From Streptomyces sp. CB02414 (lineage in GTDB: Bacteria > Actinomycetota > Actinomycetes > Streptomycetales > Streptomycetaceae): a stretch of DNA of 64,000 nucleotides. How positions within the stretch are numbered: position 1 is the stretch's first letter; each line of letters starts with the position of its first letter. The position numbers and the translations under genes are program-made. The notes below the pieces were generated by a model that made no database searches, was not told where the DNA came from, and worked only from the letters and a program-made list of their open reading frames with translations. The stretch lies in contig NZ_LIPF01000003.1 of the NCBI RefSeq assembly GCF_001905385.1, forward strand, positions 558,001 through 622,000, read 5' to 3'. This document shows, piece by piece, positions 1 to 7,002 of this stretch.

Positions 1-1
1 C

Positions 2-94
2 TCTTTCGCTGCATGCGTGGCATTGGCGCGTGCAGCGGAGCCGAAGGAACGCAGCGCGGTAATGGTGCTCGACGTGCACGAACGGCGCGGGTAA
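2..94 (+). CDS. 3' end of an unidentified gene (partial)
   Basis: One frame is open from the window edge to a TAA at 92-94 and ends in a residue string such as AVMVLDVHERRG. A rho-independent terminator follows about 30 bp later, consistent with the end of a transcription unit. The fragment of about 30 codons is too short to assign to a family. It belongs to the presumed integrated element. Confidence 0.3.
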   Translation, partial: SFAACVALARAAEPKERSAVMVLDVHERRG

Positions 95-95
95 C

Positions 96-119
96 CAACC
101 TACTCACGTGAGTAGATTG
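96..119. repeat. 24-bp imperfect palindrome with a perfect 16-bp core
   Basis: The core CTACTCACGTGAGTAG (100-115) is a perfect palindrome, and the symmetry extends to 96-119 with one mismatched pair. It sits just after the stop codon of the upstream partial gene and just before a terminator. It could be a protein-binding site; no T-tract follows it, so it is not itself a terminator. Confidence 0.4.
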
Positions 120-122
120 ATT

Positions 123-150
123 GGGGCCTGACCACATGTCAGGCCCCTTT
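123..150 (+). terminator. Rho-independent terminator
   Basis: A 10-bp perfect stem (GGGGCCTGAC at 123-132 with GTCAGGCCCC at 138-147) is followed by TTT. It ends the partial gene to its left. T-tailed hairpins like this are commoner in phages and mobile elements than in the Streptomyces core genome. Confidence 0.8.
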
Positions 151-298
151 CTCATTTGCGAATTTGGCCGCTCGCCGGCTGGGCCATAAACCCAGGTCAG
201 CACCCATAGGGGGGTGTTCCTGGCGATTAGGTCCCGCAAACGGGGTAGGGGGGGCCTTCCTCTACCTGACTACCAATCAGGAAGGGGGTGTCCCTCGT

Positions 299-643
299 AT
301 GCGCACCCGTTGCCTTGACTGCCGGGACTGGGCAGTAACCGCCGGTCGTTGCCGACTGCACCACTCTGCGAAGGAAGCCCAGCGGAATGCGAAGAGCACC
401 GCGAGACGGCGAGAGCGAATGGCTTCCGGCGATGGCGCACAGTCACGTTGGCGCAAGCGACTGAATAAGGCTGGGGCTGGGCGCTGCAATGGATGTGGCC
501 GTGATTTCCTGGCCGCTGAACTTGCAGTCGACCACATCACGCCGCTATTCAAGGGCGGACGCGACCTTGACGCCAATGTGCAATTGCTTTGTCACGACGT
601 CTGCCACAAGGCGAAGACTCGAAGGCAGCGACGGGAGGGGTAA
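299..643 (+). CDS. HNH endonuclease
   Basis: A 114-residue small HNH nuclease, predicted to cut DNA with a metal ion. The N-terminal half carries a CxxC plus C..HH pattern (CLDC, CRLHH) that looks like a zinc knuckle. The C-terminal half has CNGC, then the DHI..P, N and LLCHDVCHKAKT elements of an HNH fold. ATG 299 is chosen because the open frame upstream lacks a ribosome site, while a GGGGG run lies just before it. Such genes are frequent in actinophages (often next to terminase genes) and in ICEs. No terminase gene follows within the window, so its role in the element is unclear. Confidence 0.75.
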   Translation: MRTRCLDCRDWAVTAGRCRLHHSAKEAQRNAKSTARRRERMASGDGAQSRWRKRLNKAGAGRCNGCGRDFLAAELAVDHITPLFKGGRDLDANVQLLCHDVCHKAKTRRQRREG

Positions 644-926
644 GCGGCTCCGAAGTTGAGCTGAAGGCCCTTTTCCGACCCCGGTCCCAGCACGGAAAAC
701 GCACGCTAGGTGTGACGCCGGACCCCGGCCCCCCAAAGCTGTAGAGGCCAGTAACCCCAACGGTTATCGTCATTCTGACGCGAAAGAATGCGTGAGTTAG
801 TGGGGCGCTAAGGGGTCTCTAATGGACGCTAGCCGTTCCCCATGTTCTTCTAACCGCCCTGCACCGCTACGAAGCCCCGTACGCGCCTGGGATCAATCCT
901 GGGTCGCCTACGGGGCTTCTGTGCGT
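644..926. other. Non-coding gap between the HNH and Xre genes
   Basis: I see no convincing ORF in these 283 bases. The only clear structure is the terminator hairpin at 871-919 at the right end. Confidence 0.5.
871..919. terminator. Hairpin terminator between convergent HNH and Xre genes
   Basis: Arms GAAGCCCCGTA (871-881) and TACGGGGCTTC (909-919) form a perfect 11-bp stem with a 27-nt loop. It lies immediately beyond the stop codon of the Xre/TPR gene read leftwards and downstream of the HNH gene read rightwards, so it could serve both. Confidence 0.6.
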
Positions 927-2141
927 TCACGCGGCGTGGTCTGCAAGTAGGGACGCGACTTCGGGAACGTCGGCAAAGTCCTTCAGTCGGGCGAGCACGA
1001 CGCGCACCCGTTCCGCTGTGCGTTCCGAAGCGACGTCGGCGGAAATGCTGATCACCCGTTCTGCCACTGCCGCCGCTTCTTCCGGCTCATTGGCGTCAGC
1101 AAGGGCGACGGCGAGCCATGACAGGTACAGCGCCATTTCGCGTGTGTGCGTGGCGTCGTATTCGCTGAGCACTTCCCGGAGCAACGGCACAGCGCGCAAC
1201 GGGCGGTGAAGCTCCGTGTAGACGCGCGATTCCATGACACGAAGTTCGCCAGCGTCCACCCAATACAGGTAGTCGGGTGATTCTGTGCCTTCGCTGTCTT
1301 CGCTGAGTGCCTGCCCAGCTTCCCCCAGTGCGCGCATTGCCCCCTGCCCGTGCTCGACGCCCCCGGCTTTCGTGTGCGCCCAGGCGACACGGTCCAGGTA
1401 CAGCGCGCGGGCTTTCGGGGGCGCTTCGGCCCGCGCGTCGTTGAATGCCGCCTGGGCGAGCGTGAGCCCTTCGGCTTCGCGTCCTGTGTTGCTGAATTGG
1501 TAGGCGAGTGACCCGGCAATGTTCCCGGCAAGGGTGTGGTCTTCCGCCTGCCGTGCGGCGCTTATGCCCAGCCGGTAAATACGCTCCGCTTCGTCGTGCT
1601 GCCCGGCGTCGCTTGCAATCCATCCGGCGATCTGCGCCAACTCCCCGATTTGGAGCAAGAGTTGACGCCCGACGTCGGCAGTGTGCACGCCTTCCCGATA
1701 CAGCTTCACGGCGGAGCGAAGTTCCCGGAGTGCCGGGCGGATCAGGTCGCCACCCGCTAACACGTCGTCGGCGAGTCTGAGCCCGTGTACGCGCTGTCGA
1801 AGGTCGCCCACTTGCCCAATGCCGATACGTCGCCCCGTGCGGGCGCTGAGGGGCGCTAGCGGGTCGTCGTCGGGCAGGAAGTCGCCCAGTGTCGGCAACG
1901 GGGGCTCAGCGGGCTTCTGTGGCGTTTTCAGCGCGTCTACGGGAACGCCGAAAGCGGCAGCGATGAACGGCAGCCATTCTCGGGGCGTGCGCTTGCCGGT
2001 TTCCCAGCGGCTCACCTCCTGCCGCCCGACCGGTTCACCCTGCACCCGCGCTGCCCCACACACTTCGCGCGCTAGGCGTGCCTGACTCCACCCGCGCTCT
2101 TCGCGAAGGCGTCGGATGTTGGCCCCGATTGCGCTGCTCAT
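927..2141 (-). CDS. Xre-family regulator with TPR-like C-terminal domain
   Basis: A 404-residue protein. Residues ~5-70 form an Xre/Cro helix-turn-helix (ANIRRLREERGWSQ...RQEVSRWETGKRTP). The remaining ~300 residues are helical with Ala/Glu-rich TPR-like repeats, the layout of Streptomyces regulators that sense small molecules or peptides. The start at 2141 is chosen because the HTH begins 5 residues later. A CAGACT hexamer lies exactly 6 nt upstream with no Shine-Dalgarno sequence, suggesting a leaderless mRNA. It is divergent from three tiny ORFs and probably controls them. The ligand is unknown. Confidence 0.75.
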   Translation of the reverse strand: MSSAIGANIRRLREERGWSQARLAREVCGAARVQGEPVGRQEVSRWETGKRTPREWLPFIAAAFGVPVDALKTPQKPAEPPLPTLGDFLPDDDPLAPLSARTGRRIGIGQVGDLRQRVHGLRLADDVLAGGDLIRPALRELRSAVKLYREGVHTADVGRQLLLQIGELAQIAGWIASDAGQHDEAERIYRLGISAARQAEDHTLAGNIAGSLAYQFSNTGREAEGLTLAQAAFNDARAEAPPKARALYLDRVAWAHTKAGGVEHGQGAMRALGEAGQALSEDSEGTESPDYLYWVDAGELRVMESRVYTELHRPLRAVPLLREVLSEYDATHTREMALYLSWLAVALADANEPEEAAAVAERVISISADVASERTAERVRVVLARLKDFADVPEVASLLADHAA

Positions 2142-2147
2142 AAGTCC

Positions 2148-2153
2148 AGTCTG
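2148..2153 (-). promoter_or_regulatory. -10 hexamer of a leaderless promoter for the Xre/TPR gene
   Basis: On the minus strand CAGACT is followed by 6 nt and then the ATG, so transcription would start at or next to the start codon. Two TGGCC half-sites lie just upstream (2152-2168) and may bind the regulator itself. No good -35 is visible. Confidence 0.4.
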
Positions 2154-2216
2154 GCCGACAGTTGGCCTACAAGGGGCCGCTAGTCCTAGATCCACTTCGG
2201 GCGGACGCTGGGGCGC

Positions 2217-2432
2217 ATGACGGAACCGAGGAGATACCCGAGCGCGCCGGTACAACTCCCGCTCCGGCAAGTGGAGTTAGAGCCGACGCCGGTTGAAGGG
2301 TGCGCCGGTTGCGCCGAGCTTGCCGACGTTCGGGACCGTGCGCGCGCTGGCCACGACTGGACGACGGTTGCCGACTGCAACGTCCTCTTGAGACGGCACC
2401 CGAAGGGACACGGGATCGATGGGCACGGATAG
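2217..2432 (+). CDS. Small protein of unknown function
   Basis: A 71-residue ORF, first of three overlapping small ORFs divergent from the Xre/TPR regulator. It has a CAGC motif in the middle and a later WTTVADCNVLLRRH stretch. I do not recognise a family. Its overlap with the next ORF (ATG 2419, before its stop at 2430-2432) suggests translational coupling. Confidence 0.5.
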   Translation: MTEPRRYPSAPVQLPLRQVELEPTPVEGCAGCAELADVRDRARAGHDWTTVADCNVLLRRHPKGHGIDGHG

Positions 2433-2622
2433 GGACTCCGAACGGCCGAACGGCGCGGAGACGGACGCTGACGGCCCGTGGTGGCTGGCGTACGGCGGAA
2501 AGCTCGATGACCGGTCCGGCGTGATCGCGTTCGCGGCTGGCTCGCTGCCTCCGTGTCCGCTCTATCCGGACTGCACGGCGTGTGTTCGCCGACGGCGGGA
2601 GACGGCGAATGCGGGACGTTGA
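2419..2622 (+). CDS. Small cysteine-containing protein of unknown function
   Basis: A 67-residue ORF overlapping both neighbours. The only distinctive part is near the C-terminus, CPLYPDCTAC followed by a basic run, which could bind metal. No family is recognised. It overlaps the upstream ORF by 14 nt and the downstream ORF (ATG 2609) by 14 nt, so the three look like one operon. Confidence 0.45.
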   Translation: MGTDRDSERPNGAETDADGPWWLAYGGKLDDRSGVIAFAAGSLPPCPLYPDCTACVRRRRETANAGR

Positions 2623-2827
2623 TAGGTGGCTACGTGAACCCCGGCGGGGGCCGGTTGATCCGTCGTCCTGCGTGGTGTGTGCGGCGCTGCGCGGGAACAT
2701 CGTTGCGGCCAATCGCACGGACGATTTGGCGCTCGGGTTGGCCACGCTTTCCGCCATGCGCGTTCACAAGCAATTCGGGCATCAGGATTGGGTGAGAGAA
2801 CCGGCACCCGCCGACCGGCCCGCGTGA
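2609..2827 (+). CDS. Small protein of unknown function
   Basis: A 72-residue ORF, last of the three coupled small ORFs. ATG 2609 is preferred over a GTG at 2582 because a GGGAGA ribosome site lies just before it. It contains a CVVC pair and a helical stretch (RTDDLALGLATLSAMRVHKQF). It ends about 150 bp before the presumed attachment junction. No function can be given. Confidence 0.45.
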   Translation: MRDVDRWLREPRRGPVDPSSCVVCAALRGNIVAANRTDDLALGLATLSAMRVHKQFGHQDWVREPAPADRPA

Positions 2828-2983
2828 ATCTCCGCCCCTCCCGTGTTCCGTGTCGGTGCGGCGCGGTAGGGGCGGCCCCGGCCCCGTTCGTGACGCTCCC
2901 CCGTGGCGCGCGAACGGGGCTTCGTCTGTGCGTAGTTGCTGGTCAGCGGTACTGTGGGGGAGTCATCACCCTTTGGATACGCG

Positions 2984-3100
2984 ATGGGGATCGTCGCGGC
3001 GGTGGCCTTCGCCGTGGTCCTCTACAAGGTGGTGACGAGCGGGGCGGTCAGCGCGGAGCTGCAGGGCATCGTGAAGCAGGCACTCGATGCGCGGATGTGA
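2984..3100 (+). pseudogene. Truncated DUF4244 (Flp-pilin-like) gene, C-terminal remnant
   Basis: The 38 codons encode AFAVVLYKVVTSGAVSAEL and its flanks, which I recognise as the hydrophobic C-terminal end of Streptomyces DUF4244 proteins. Complete ones begin with a basic N-terminus and a (S/T)xEYA motif. Here the codons before ATG 2984 read FGYA and continue only to a stop at 2933-2935, so the normal N-terminus is missing. The two TadE-like genes follow directly with overlap, as expected for a tad locus. Disruption by the integrated element is the simplest explanation. Confidence 0.65.
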
Positions 3101-3473
3101 GCGGCGTGCGAGGGCACGGCCCCGCGACTCGGACCGGGGCTTTGTGACGGCGGAGACCGCCGTGGTGCTGCCCGTGCTGGTCGTGTTCGCGATGGCGCTG
3201 GTGTGGGGGCTGCTCGTGGTGGCAGCGCAGATCCAGTGTGTGGACGCGGCCCGGACGGGCGCCCGCGCGGCGGCCCGCCAGGACCCAGCCGACGCGGTCG
3301 CCGAAGTCACCCGGGAGGCGGCGCCTCGCGGGGCGCGGGTCACGGTCAGCCGGGAGGGGGACCGGGTCCGTGTGGTCGTGGTGGCCGAGCCACCGGCGCT
3401 GCGCGGGCTGCCCTTCGAGGTACGGGAGGAGGCCGTGGCGTCGGTGGAGCGGACGGCGGGGGGCGAGCCGTGA
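3087..3473 (+). CDS. TadE-like pilus assembly protein
   Basis: A 128-residue protein with the TadE signature: a short basic N-terminus, then DRGFVTAETAVVLPVLVVFAM. The conserved Glu follows the processing region and leads into one membrane helix (residues ~25-50) and a small extracytoplasmic domain. TadE-type pseudopilins serve the Tad/Flp pilus secretion system. It overlaps the truncated DUF4244 frame by 14 nt and the next gene by 4 nt (GTGA). The upstream tad genes (ATPase, TadB/C) are not in the window; the inserted element probably separates them. Confidence 0.8.
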   Translation: MRGCERRARARPRDSDRGFVTAETAVVLPVLVVFAMALVWGLLVVAAQIQCVDAARTGARAAARQDPADAVAEVTREAAPRGARVTVSREGDRVRVVVVAEPPALRGLPFEVREEAVASVERTAGGEP

Positions 3474-3916
3474 GGAACCGGGCCGGGGACGCCGATCGGG
3501 GCTCCGCCACTGTCTGGAGCGTCGGTGCCGTCGCCGTTCTGTGTCTGGTGTTCGGCGTCGTGCTGGCCCTGGGCCAGGCGGTGGTGGCCCGGCACCGTGC
3601 GGCCGGCGGCGCCGATCTGGCGGCGCTCGCGGCGGCGGACCACTGGGACCGGGGCGGTACGGCGGCGTGTGCCCGGGCGGCACGGATCGCGGCGGCCCAA
3701 GGGGCGCGGTTGGTGAGCTGCGTGCTCACGGGGCAGGTCTCGGACGTGACGGTGGCATCGGGCCGGGGTCCGTTCACGGCGGAGGTCCGGGCGAGGGCGG
3801 GCCCGGCGGCGGAGGTCCGCCCGGCGGGGGGCGCGGTGCCGGAAGCACGCTCGGCGGGGGTTACGGCGATGGAGGTTGCGTCGGAAGAGCCGCCCCCACG
3901 GGGGTTGCTCTCATGA
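3470..3916 (+). CDS. TadE-like protein of the helicase/secretion neighbourhood
   Basis: A 148-residue protein from GTG 3470, whose GTGA overlaps the previous stop. The N-terminus RDADRGSATVW-type motif followed by a membrane helix (residues ~17-40) and RHRAAGGADLAALAAA is typical of the small Tad-like proteins found next to a helicase gene in actinobacteria. The C-terminal third is Ala/Gly/Pro-rich and poorly ordered. It is convergent with the helicase, their stop codons being only 2 bp apart. Confidence 0.75.
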   Translation: MRNRAGDADRGSATVWSVGAVAVLCLVFGVVLALGQAVVARHRAAGGADLAALAAADHWDRGGTAACARAARIAAAQGARLVSCVLTGQVSDVTVASGRGPFTAEVRARAGPAAEVRPAGGAVPEARSAGVTAMEVASEEPPPRGLLS

Positions 3917-3918
3917 GG

Positions 3919-6465
3919 CTACCGACGGGCATCACGCGCCGGGTTTCCGGCGTCCGCCTCCGCCTGGCCCGCATCGAACGGGCCTGTTTCCCCTCCCGCC
4001 GCACGGTCCCCAGCCCCGTCCGCGGCTCCCCGCAACAGCACCGTCAGGAGCCGTACGGCCCCCCGCTTGTGCAGCGGTTCGTTGCCGTTGCCGCACTTGG
4101 GGGACTGGATGCAGGACGGGCAGCCGGCGTCGCACTCGCAGGAGGCGATGGCCTCCCGGGTGGCGGCGAGCCAGTCGCGGGCCGTGTGGAAGGCCCGCTC
4201 GGCGAAGCCCGCCCCGCCCGGGTGGCCGTCATACACGAAGACCGTCGGCAGCAGCGTGTCCGGGTGCAGGGGGACGGACACGCCGCCGATGTCCCAGCGG
4301 TCGCAGGTCGCGAAGAGGGGCAGCATGCCGATCGAGGCGTGCTCGGCGGCGTGCAGGGCCCCGCCGAGGATCTCCGGGTTGATCCGGGCGGCGTCCAGCT
4401 GGTCATCGGTGACCGTCCACCACACCGCCCGCGTACGCAGCGTCCGGGGAGGCAGGTCGAGCTTCGTCTCGCCCAGGACCTCGCCGGTGATGAGGCGGCG
4501 GCGCAGGAAGGAGACCACCTGGTTGGTGACCTCGACGGAGCCGTAGCACAGGCGCCCGTCGCCCCAGGGGACCTCGGTGTCGGTCTCCAGGACCGAGATC
4601 GCCGTCGTGTCACGGGCGACCGTCGAGTACGCGGGCGTGGCCTGCTCGACCAGCGCGACGGAGTCCTCCAGGTCCAGGGACCGGACGAGATAGGTGCGCC
4701 CCTGGTGGAGGTGGACGGCGCCTTCGTGGACGGTCGTGTGGGCGGCCCCGGCGTCCACCGTGCCAAGGAGCCGGCCCGTGCCGGCCTCGACGACCTGGAC
4801 CGGCCGTCCGCCCTCGCCGCGGATGTCGGTGAGGTCGGCGGCCCGTTCCCGGCGCGTCCAGTGCCAGGCCCTGGTCCGGCGGCGCAGCAGCTTCGCCGCC
4901 TCCAGCTGGGGAAGCAGCTCCTCGCAGGCGGGACCGAACAGCGGCAGGTCCTCGTCGGTCAGGGGCAGCTCGGCCGCCGCCGCGCACAGGTGCGGGGCGA
5001 GGACGTACGGGTTGTCCGGGTCGAGGACCGTGGACTCCACGGGCTGGTCGAACAGGGCCTCGGGATGGTGGACGAGGAAGGTGTCCAGCGGGTCGTCCCG
5101 GGCGACCAGCACCGCCAGCGCCCCCTGCCCGGCCCGTCCCGCCCGGCCCGCCTGCTGCCACAGCGACGCGCGGGTCCCCGGATAGCCGGCGATCACCACG
5201 GCGTCCAGGCCGGAGATGTCGAGGCCGAGTTCGAGGGCGTTGGTCGCGGCGAGGCCGAGGAGTTCGCCGGAGTGCAGGGCGCGTTCCAGCGCGCGGCGCT
5301 CCTCGGGGAGGTAGCCGCCGCGGTAGGCGGCCACCCGCCCGGCCAGCGAGCGGTCGACCTCGGCGAGGCGCTCCTGGGCGATCACCGAGATCAGCTCGGC
5401 ACCGCGCCGGGAGCGCACGAAGGTGATCGAGCGCATGCCCTGCACGGTGAGGTCGGTGAGCAGGTCGGCGGCCTCGGCCGTGGCGGTGCGGCGGACCGGC
5501 GCGCCCTTCTCGCCCTCCAGCTCGGTCAGTGGCGGCTCCCAGAGGGCGAACACCAGTTCACCGCGCGGTGAGGCGTCGTCGGCGACCTCGACGACCGGCA
5601 GCCCGGTGAGCCGGCGGGCCGCCACGGAAGGTTCGGCGGCGGTGGCGGAGGCGAGCAGGAAGACCGGCGACGCGCCGTAGCGGGCACACAGCCGGCGCAG
5701 TCTTCGCAGCACCTGGGCGACATGGGAGCCGAAGACGCCCCGGTAGGTGTGGCACTCGTCGATGACGACGTACTTCAGCGCCTTCAGGAAGGAGGACCAG
5801 CGGGGGTGGGACGGCAGGATGCCGCGGTGCAGCATGTCCGGGTTGGTCAGCACGTAGGTGCCGTACTGGCGGATCCACTCGCGTTCCTCGAACGGCGTGT
5901 CGCCGTCATACACCGCGGCTCGAACGGACGTGCCCAGCGGTCGGACGAGTTCCTTCACGGACCGGCACTGGTCGGCGGCCAGCGCCTTCGTCGGCGCCAG
6001 GTACAGGGCGGTGGCGCCCCGCCCGTTCGGCGCCTCGGAGCCGTCCAGCAGCGTCGACAGCACCGGCACCAGGTACGCCAGGGACTTGCCGGACGCGGTG
6101 CCCGTGGCGACGACCACCGAGTCGCCGTCGAGGGCGTGCTCGGCGGCGCGTGCCTGGTGGGCCCAGGGGTGTTCGATTCCGGCCGCGCGCACGGCCGCGA
6201 CGACCTCCGGGCGAATCCGGTCCGGCCAGACGGCATGACGGCCCGCACGCGGGGGCAAGTGCTCCGTATGAGTGATGCGCGCAGCCCGGCTCGGTCCCGC
6301 GCCGAGCCGGTCCAGGACCATGCCCGGTTCCGGCCGGGAGCCGGGCTCCGCCGGGGGTCGATCGGGTCGGTGATTGTTGGCCATCGGCACCGAGTCTGTC
6401 ACTGGCGTGACGGACAATGGGACCAAGGCGTCGTGCACGCCTGCCGGTAAGTGATTGAATGCCAT
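3919..6465 (-). CDS. DEAD/DEAH-box helicase with DUF1998 domain (YprA/MrfA-like)
   Basis: An 848-residue ATP-dependent helicase. Motif I is VATGTASGKS, motif II DECH, and the second RecA domain ends in QQAGRAGRAGQ. A C-terminal DUF1998 region has four cysteines (CECDAGCPSCIQSPKCG). In Bacillus the homologue MrfA acts in mitomycin C repair; the same role here is inference. The first codon is uncertain: an ATG at 6384 (MANNHRP) would remove 27 poorly structured residues. The gene is divergent from bldG and convergent with the TadE-like genes. Confidence 0.85.
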   Translation of the reverse strand: MAFNHLPAGVHDALVPLSVTPVTDSVPMANNHRPDRPPAEPGSRPEPGMVLDRLGAGPSRAARITHTEHLPPRAGRHAVWPDRIRPEVVAAVRAAGIEHPWAHQARAAEHALDGDSVVVATGTASGKSLAYLVPVLSTLLDGSEAPNGRGATALYLAPTKALAADQCRSVKELVRPLGTSVRAAVYDGDTPFEEREWIRQYGTYVLTNPDMLHRGILPSHPRWSSFLKALKYVVIDECHTYRGVFGSHVAQVLRRLRRLCARYGASPVFLLASATAAEPSVAARRLTGLPVVEVADDASPRGELVFALWEPPLTELEGEKGAPVRRTATAEAADLLTDLTVQGMRSITFVRSRRGAELISVIAQERLAEVDRSLAGRVAAYRGGYLPEERRALERALHSGELLGLAATNALELGLDISGLDAVVIAGYPGTRASLWQQAGRAGRAGQGALAVLVARDDPLDTFLVHHPEALFDQPVESTVLDPDNPYVLAPHLCAAAAELPLTDEDLPLFGPACEELLPQLEAAKLLRRRTRAWHWTRRERAADLTDIRGEGGRPVQVVEAGTGRLLGTVDAGAAHTTVHEGAVHLHQGRTYLVRSLDLEDSVALVEQATPAYSTVARDTTAISVLETDTEVPWGDGRLCYGSVEVTNQVVSFLRRRLITGEVLGETKLDLPPRTLRTRAVWWTVTDDQLDAARINPEILGGALHAAEHASIGMLPLFATCDRWDIGGVSVPLHPDTLLPTVFVYDGHPGGAGFAERAFHTARDWLAATREAIASCECDAGCPSCIQSPKCGNGNEPLHKRGAVRLLTVLLRGAADGAGDRAAGGETGPFDAGQAEADAGNPARDARR

Positions 6466-6547
6466 CGCGGCTGGCGAACCGTCCTGGGGGCTTCAAGCCG
6501 AGGTGTCCCGAGGGACGACCGCTCGATAGCAAGGTGCTGGAGGATCC
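6466..6547 (+). promoter_or_regulatory. Leader region of bldG
   Basis: This 82-bp gap between divergent helicase and bldG genes carries the GGAGGA ribosome site (6539-6544) just before GTG 6548. In S. coelicolor bldG is known to be transcribed from two promoters upstream. I do not see hexamers good enough to place them here. Confidence 0.35.
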
Positions 6548-6889
6548 GTGGACCTGTCCCTGTCGACCCGTACCGTCGGCGATCGTACGGTCGTCGAGGT
6601 CGGTGGCGAAATTGACGTATACACCGCGCCCAAGCTGCGTGAGCAGCTGGTCGAGCTCGTGAACGACGGGAGTTTCCACCTCGTCGTCGACATGGAGGGC
6701 GTGGACTTCCTCGACTCCACCGGGCTCGGCGTACTGGTCGGCGGACTGAAGCGGGTGCGTGCCCATGAGGGCTCGCTGCGCCTGGTCTGCAACCAGGAGC
6801 GTATTCTCAAGATCTTCCGTATCACCGGCCTGACCAAGGTGTTTCCCATTCACACCTCGGTCGAGGAAGCGGTGGCGGCCACCGACTGA
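6548..6889 (+). CDS. bldG: Anti-anti-sigma factor BldG
   Basis: A 113-residue STAS-domain protein, the length of S. coelicolor BldG. The phosphorylation site sits in FLDSTGLG, with Ser57 as the acceptor. BldG is required for aerial mycelium and antibiotic production; when unphosphorylated it binds anti-sigma factors and frees stress sigma factors such as SigH. The GTG start has a GGAGGA ribosome site 3-4 nt upstream. The anti-sigma gene follows after a 113-bp gap containing a strong hairpin, which fits the mono- and bicistronic transcripts described in S. coelicolor. Confidence 0.95.
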
Positions 6890-6893
6890 CGAC

Positions 6894-6927
6894 CGGCCCC
6901 GGGCAGCCCTCGGGCCGCCCGGGGCCG
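6894..6927 (+). terminator. Hairpin between bldG and the anti-sigma gene
   Basis: Arms CGGCCCCGGGC (6894-6904) and GCCCGGGGCCG (6917-6927) form a perfect 11-bp GC stem right after the bldG stop. No T-tract follows. It could act as a partial terminator or attenuator giving more bldG than anti-sigma mRNA. Confidence 0.55.
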
Positions 6928-7002
6928 CAGTAGAACGACGGAGGTCCGGGCTGTCGGCGGCCCGGGCCCCCGACAGCACGCCCGTAGTTCCGAGGGGGAT
7001 GC

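Larger units (their letters stand above)
1..2983. mobile_element. Right end of an integrated element (phage or ICE-like)
   Basis: This segment holds an HNH nuclease gene, an Xre/TPR regulator, three tiny overlapping ORFs and two strong hairpin terminators. Its bases are less GC-biased than the core genes to the right. It stops abruptly where the last ~38 codons of a DUF4244 (Flp-pilin-like) gene begin at about 2984. That arrangement fits insertion into the DUF4244 gene. The left end and the integrase lie outside the window, so the att core and the exact boundary (roughly 2965-2985) cannot be fixed here. Confidence 0.6.

Noticed and set aside
3238..5571. A 777-codon open frame on the plus strand across the Tad-like gene and helicase
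   Set aside because: Low-complexity Gly/Arg/Pro translation lying antisense to a helicase with all motifs intact.
6384..6420. A PafBC-like promoter for the helicase (TTGTCCGTC then CAGACT on the minus strand)
   Set aside because: Two mismatches in the upstream half and 13 rather than 11 bp to the -10. It is suggestive, since this is a repair helicase, but below the quality of the other two sites.
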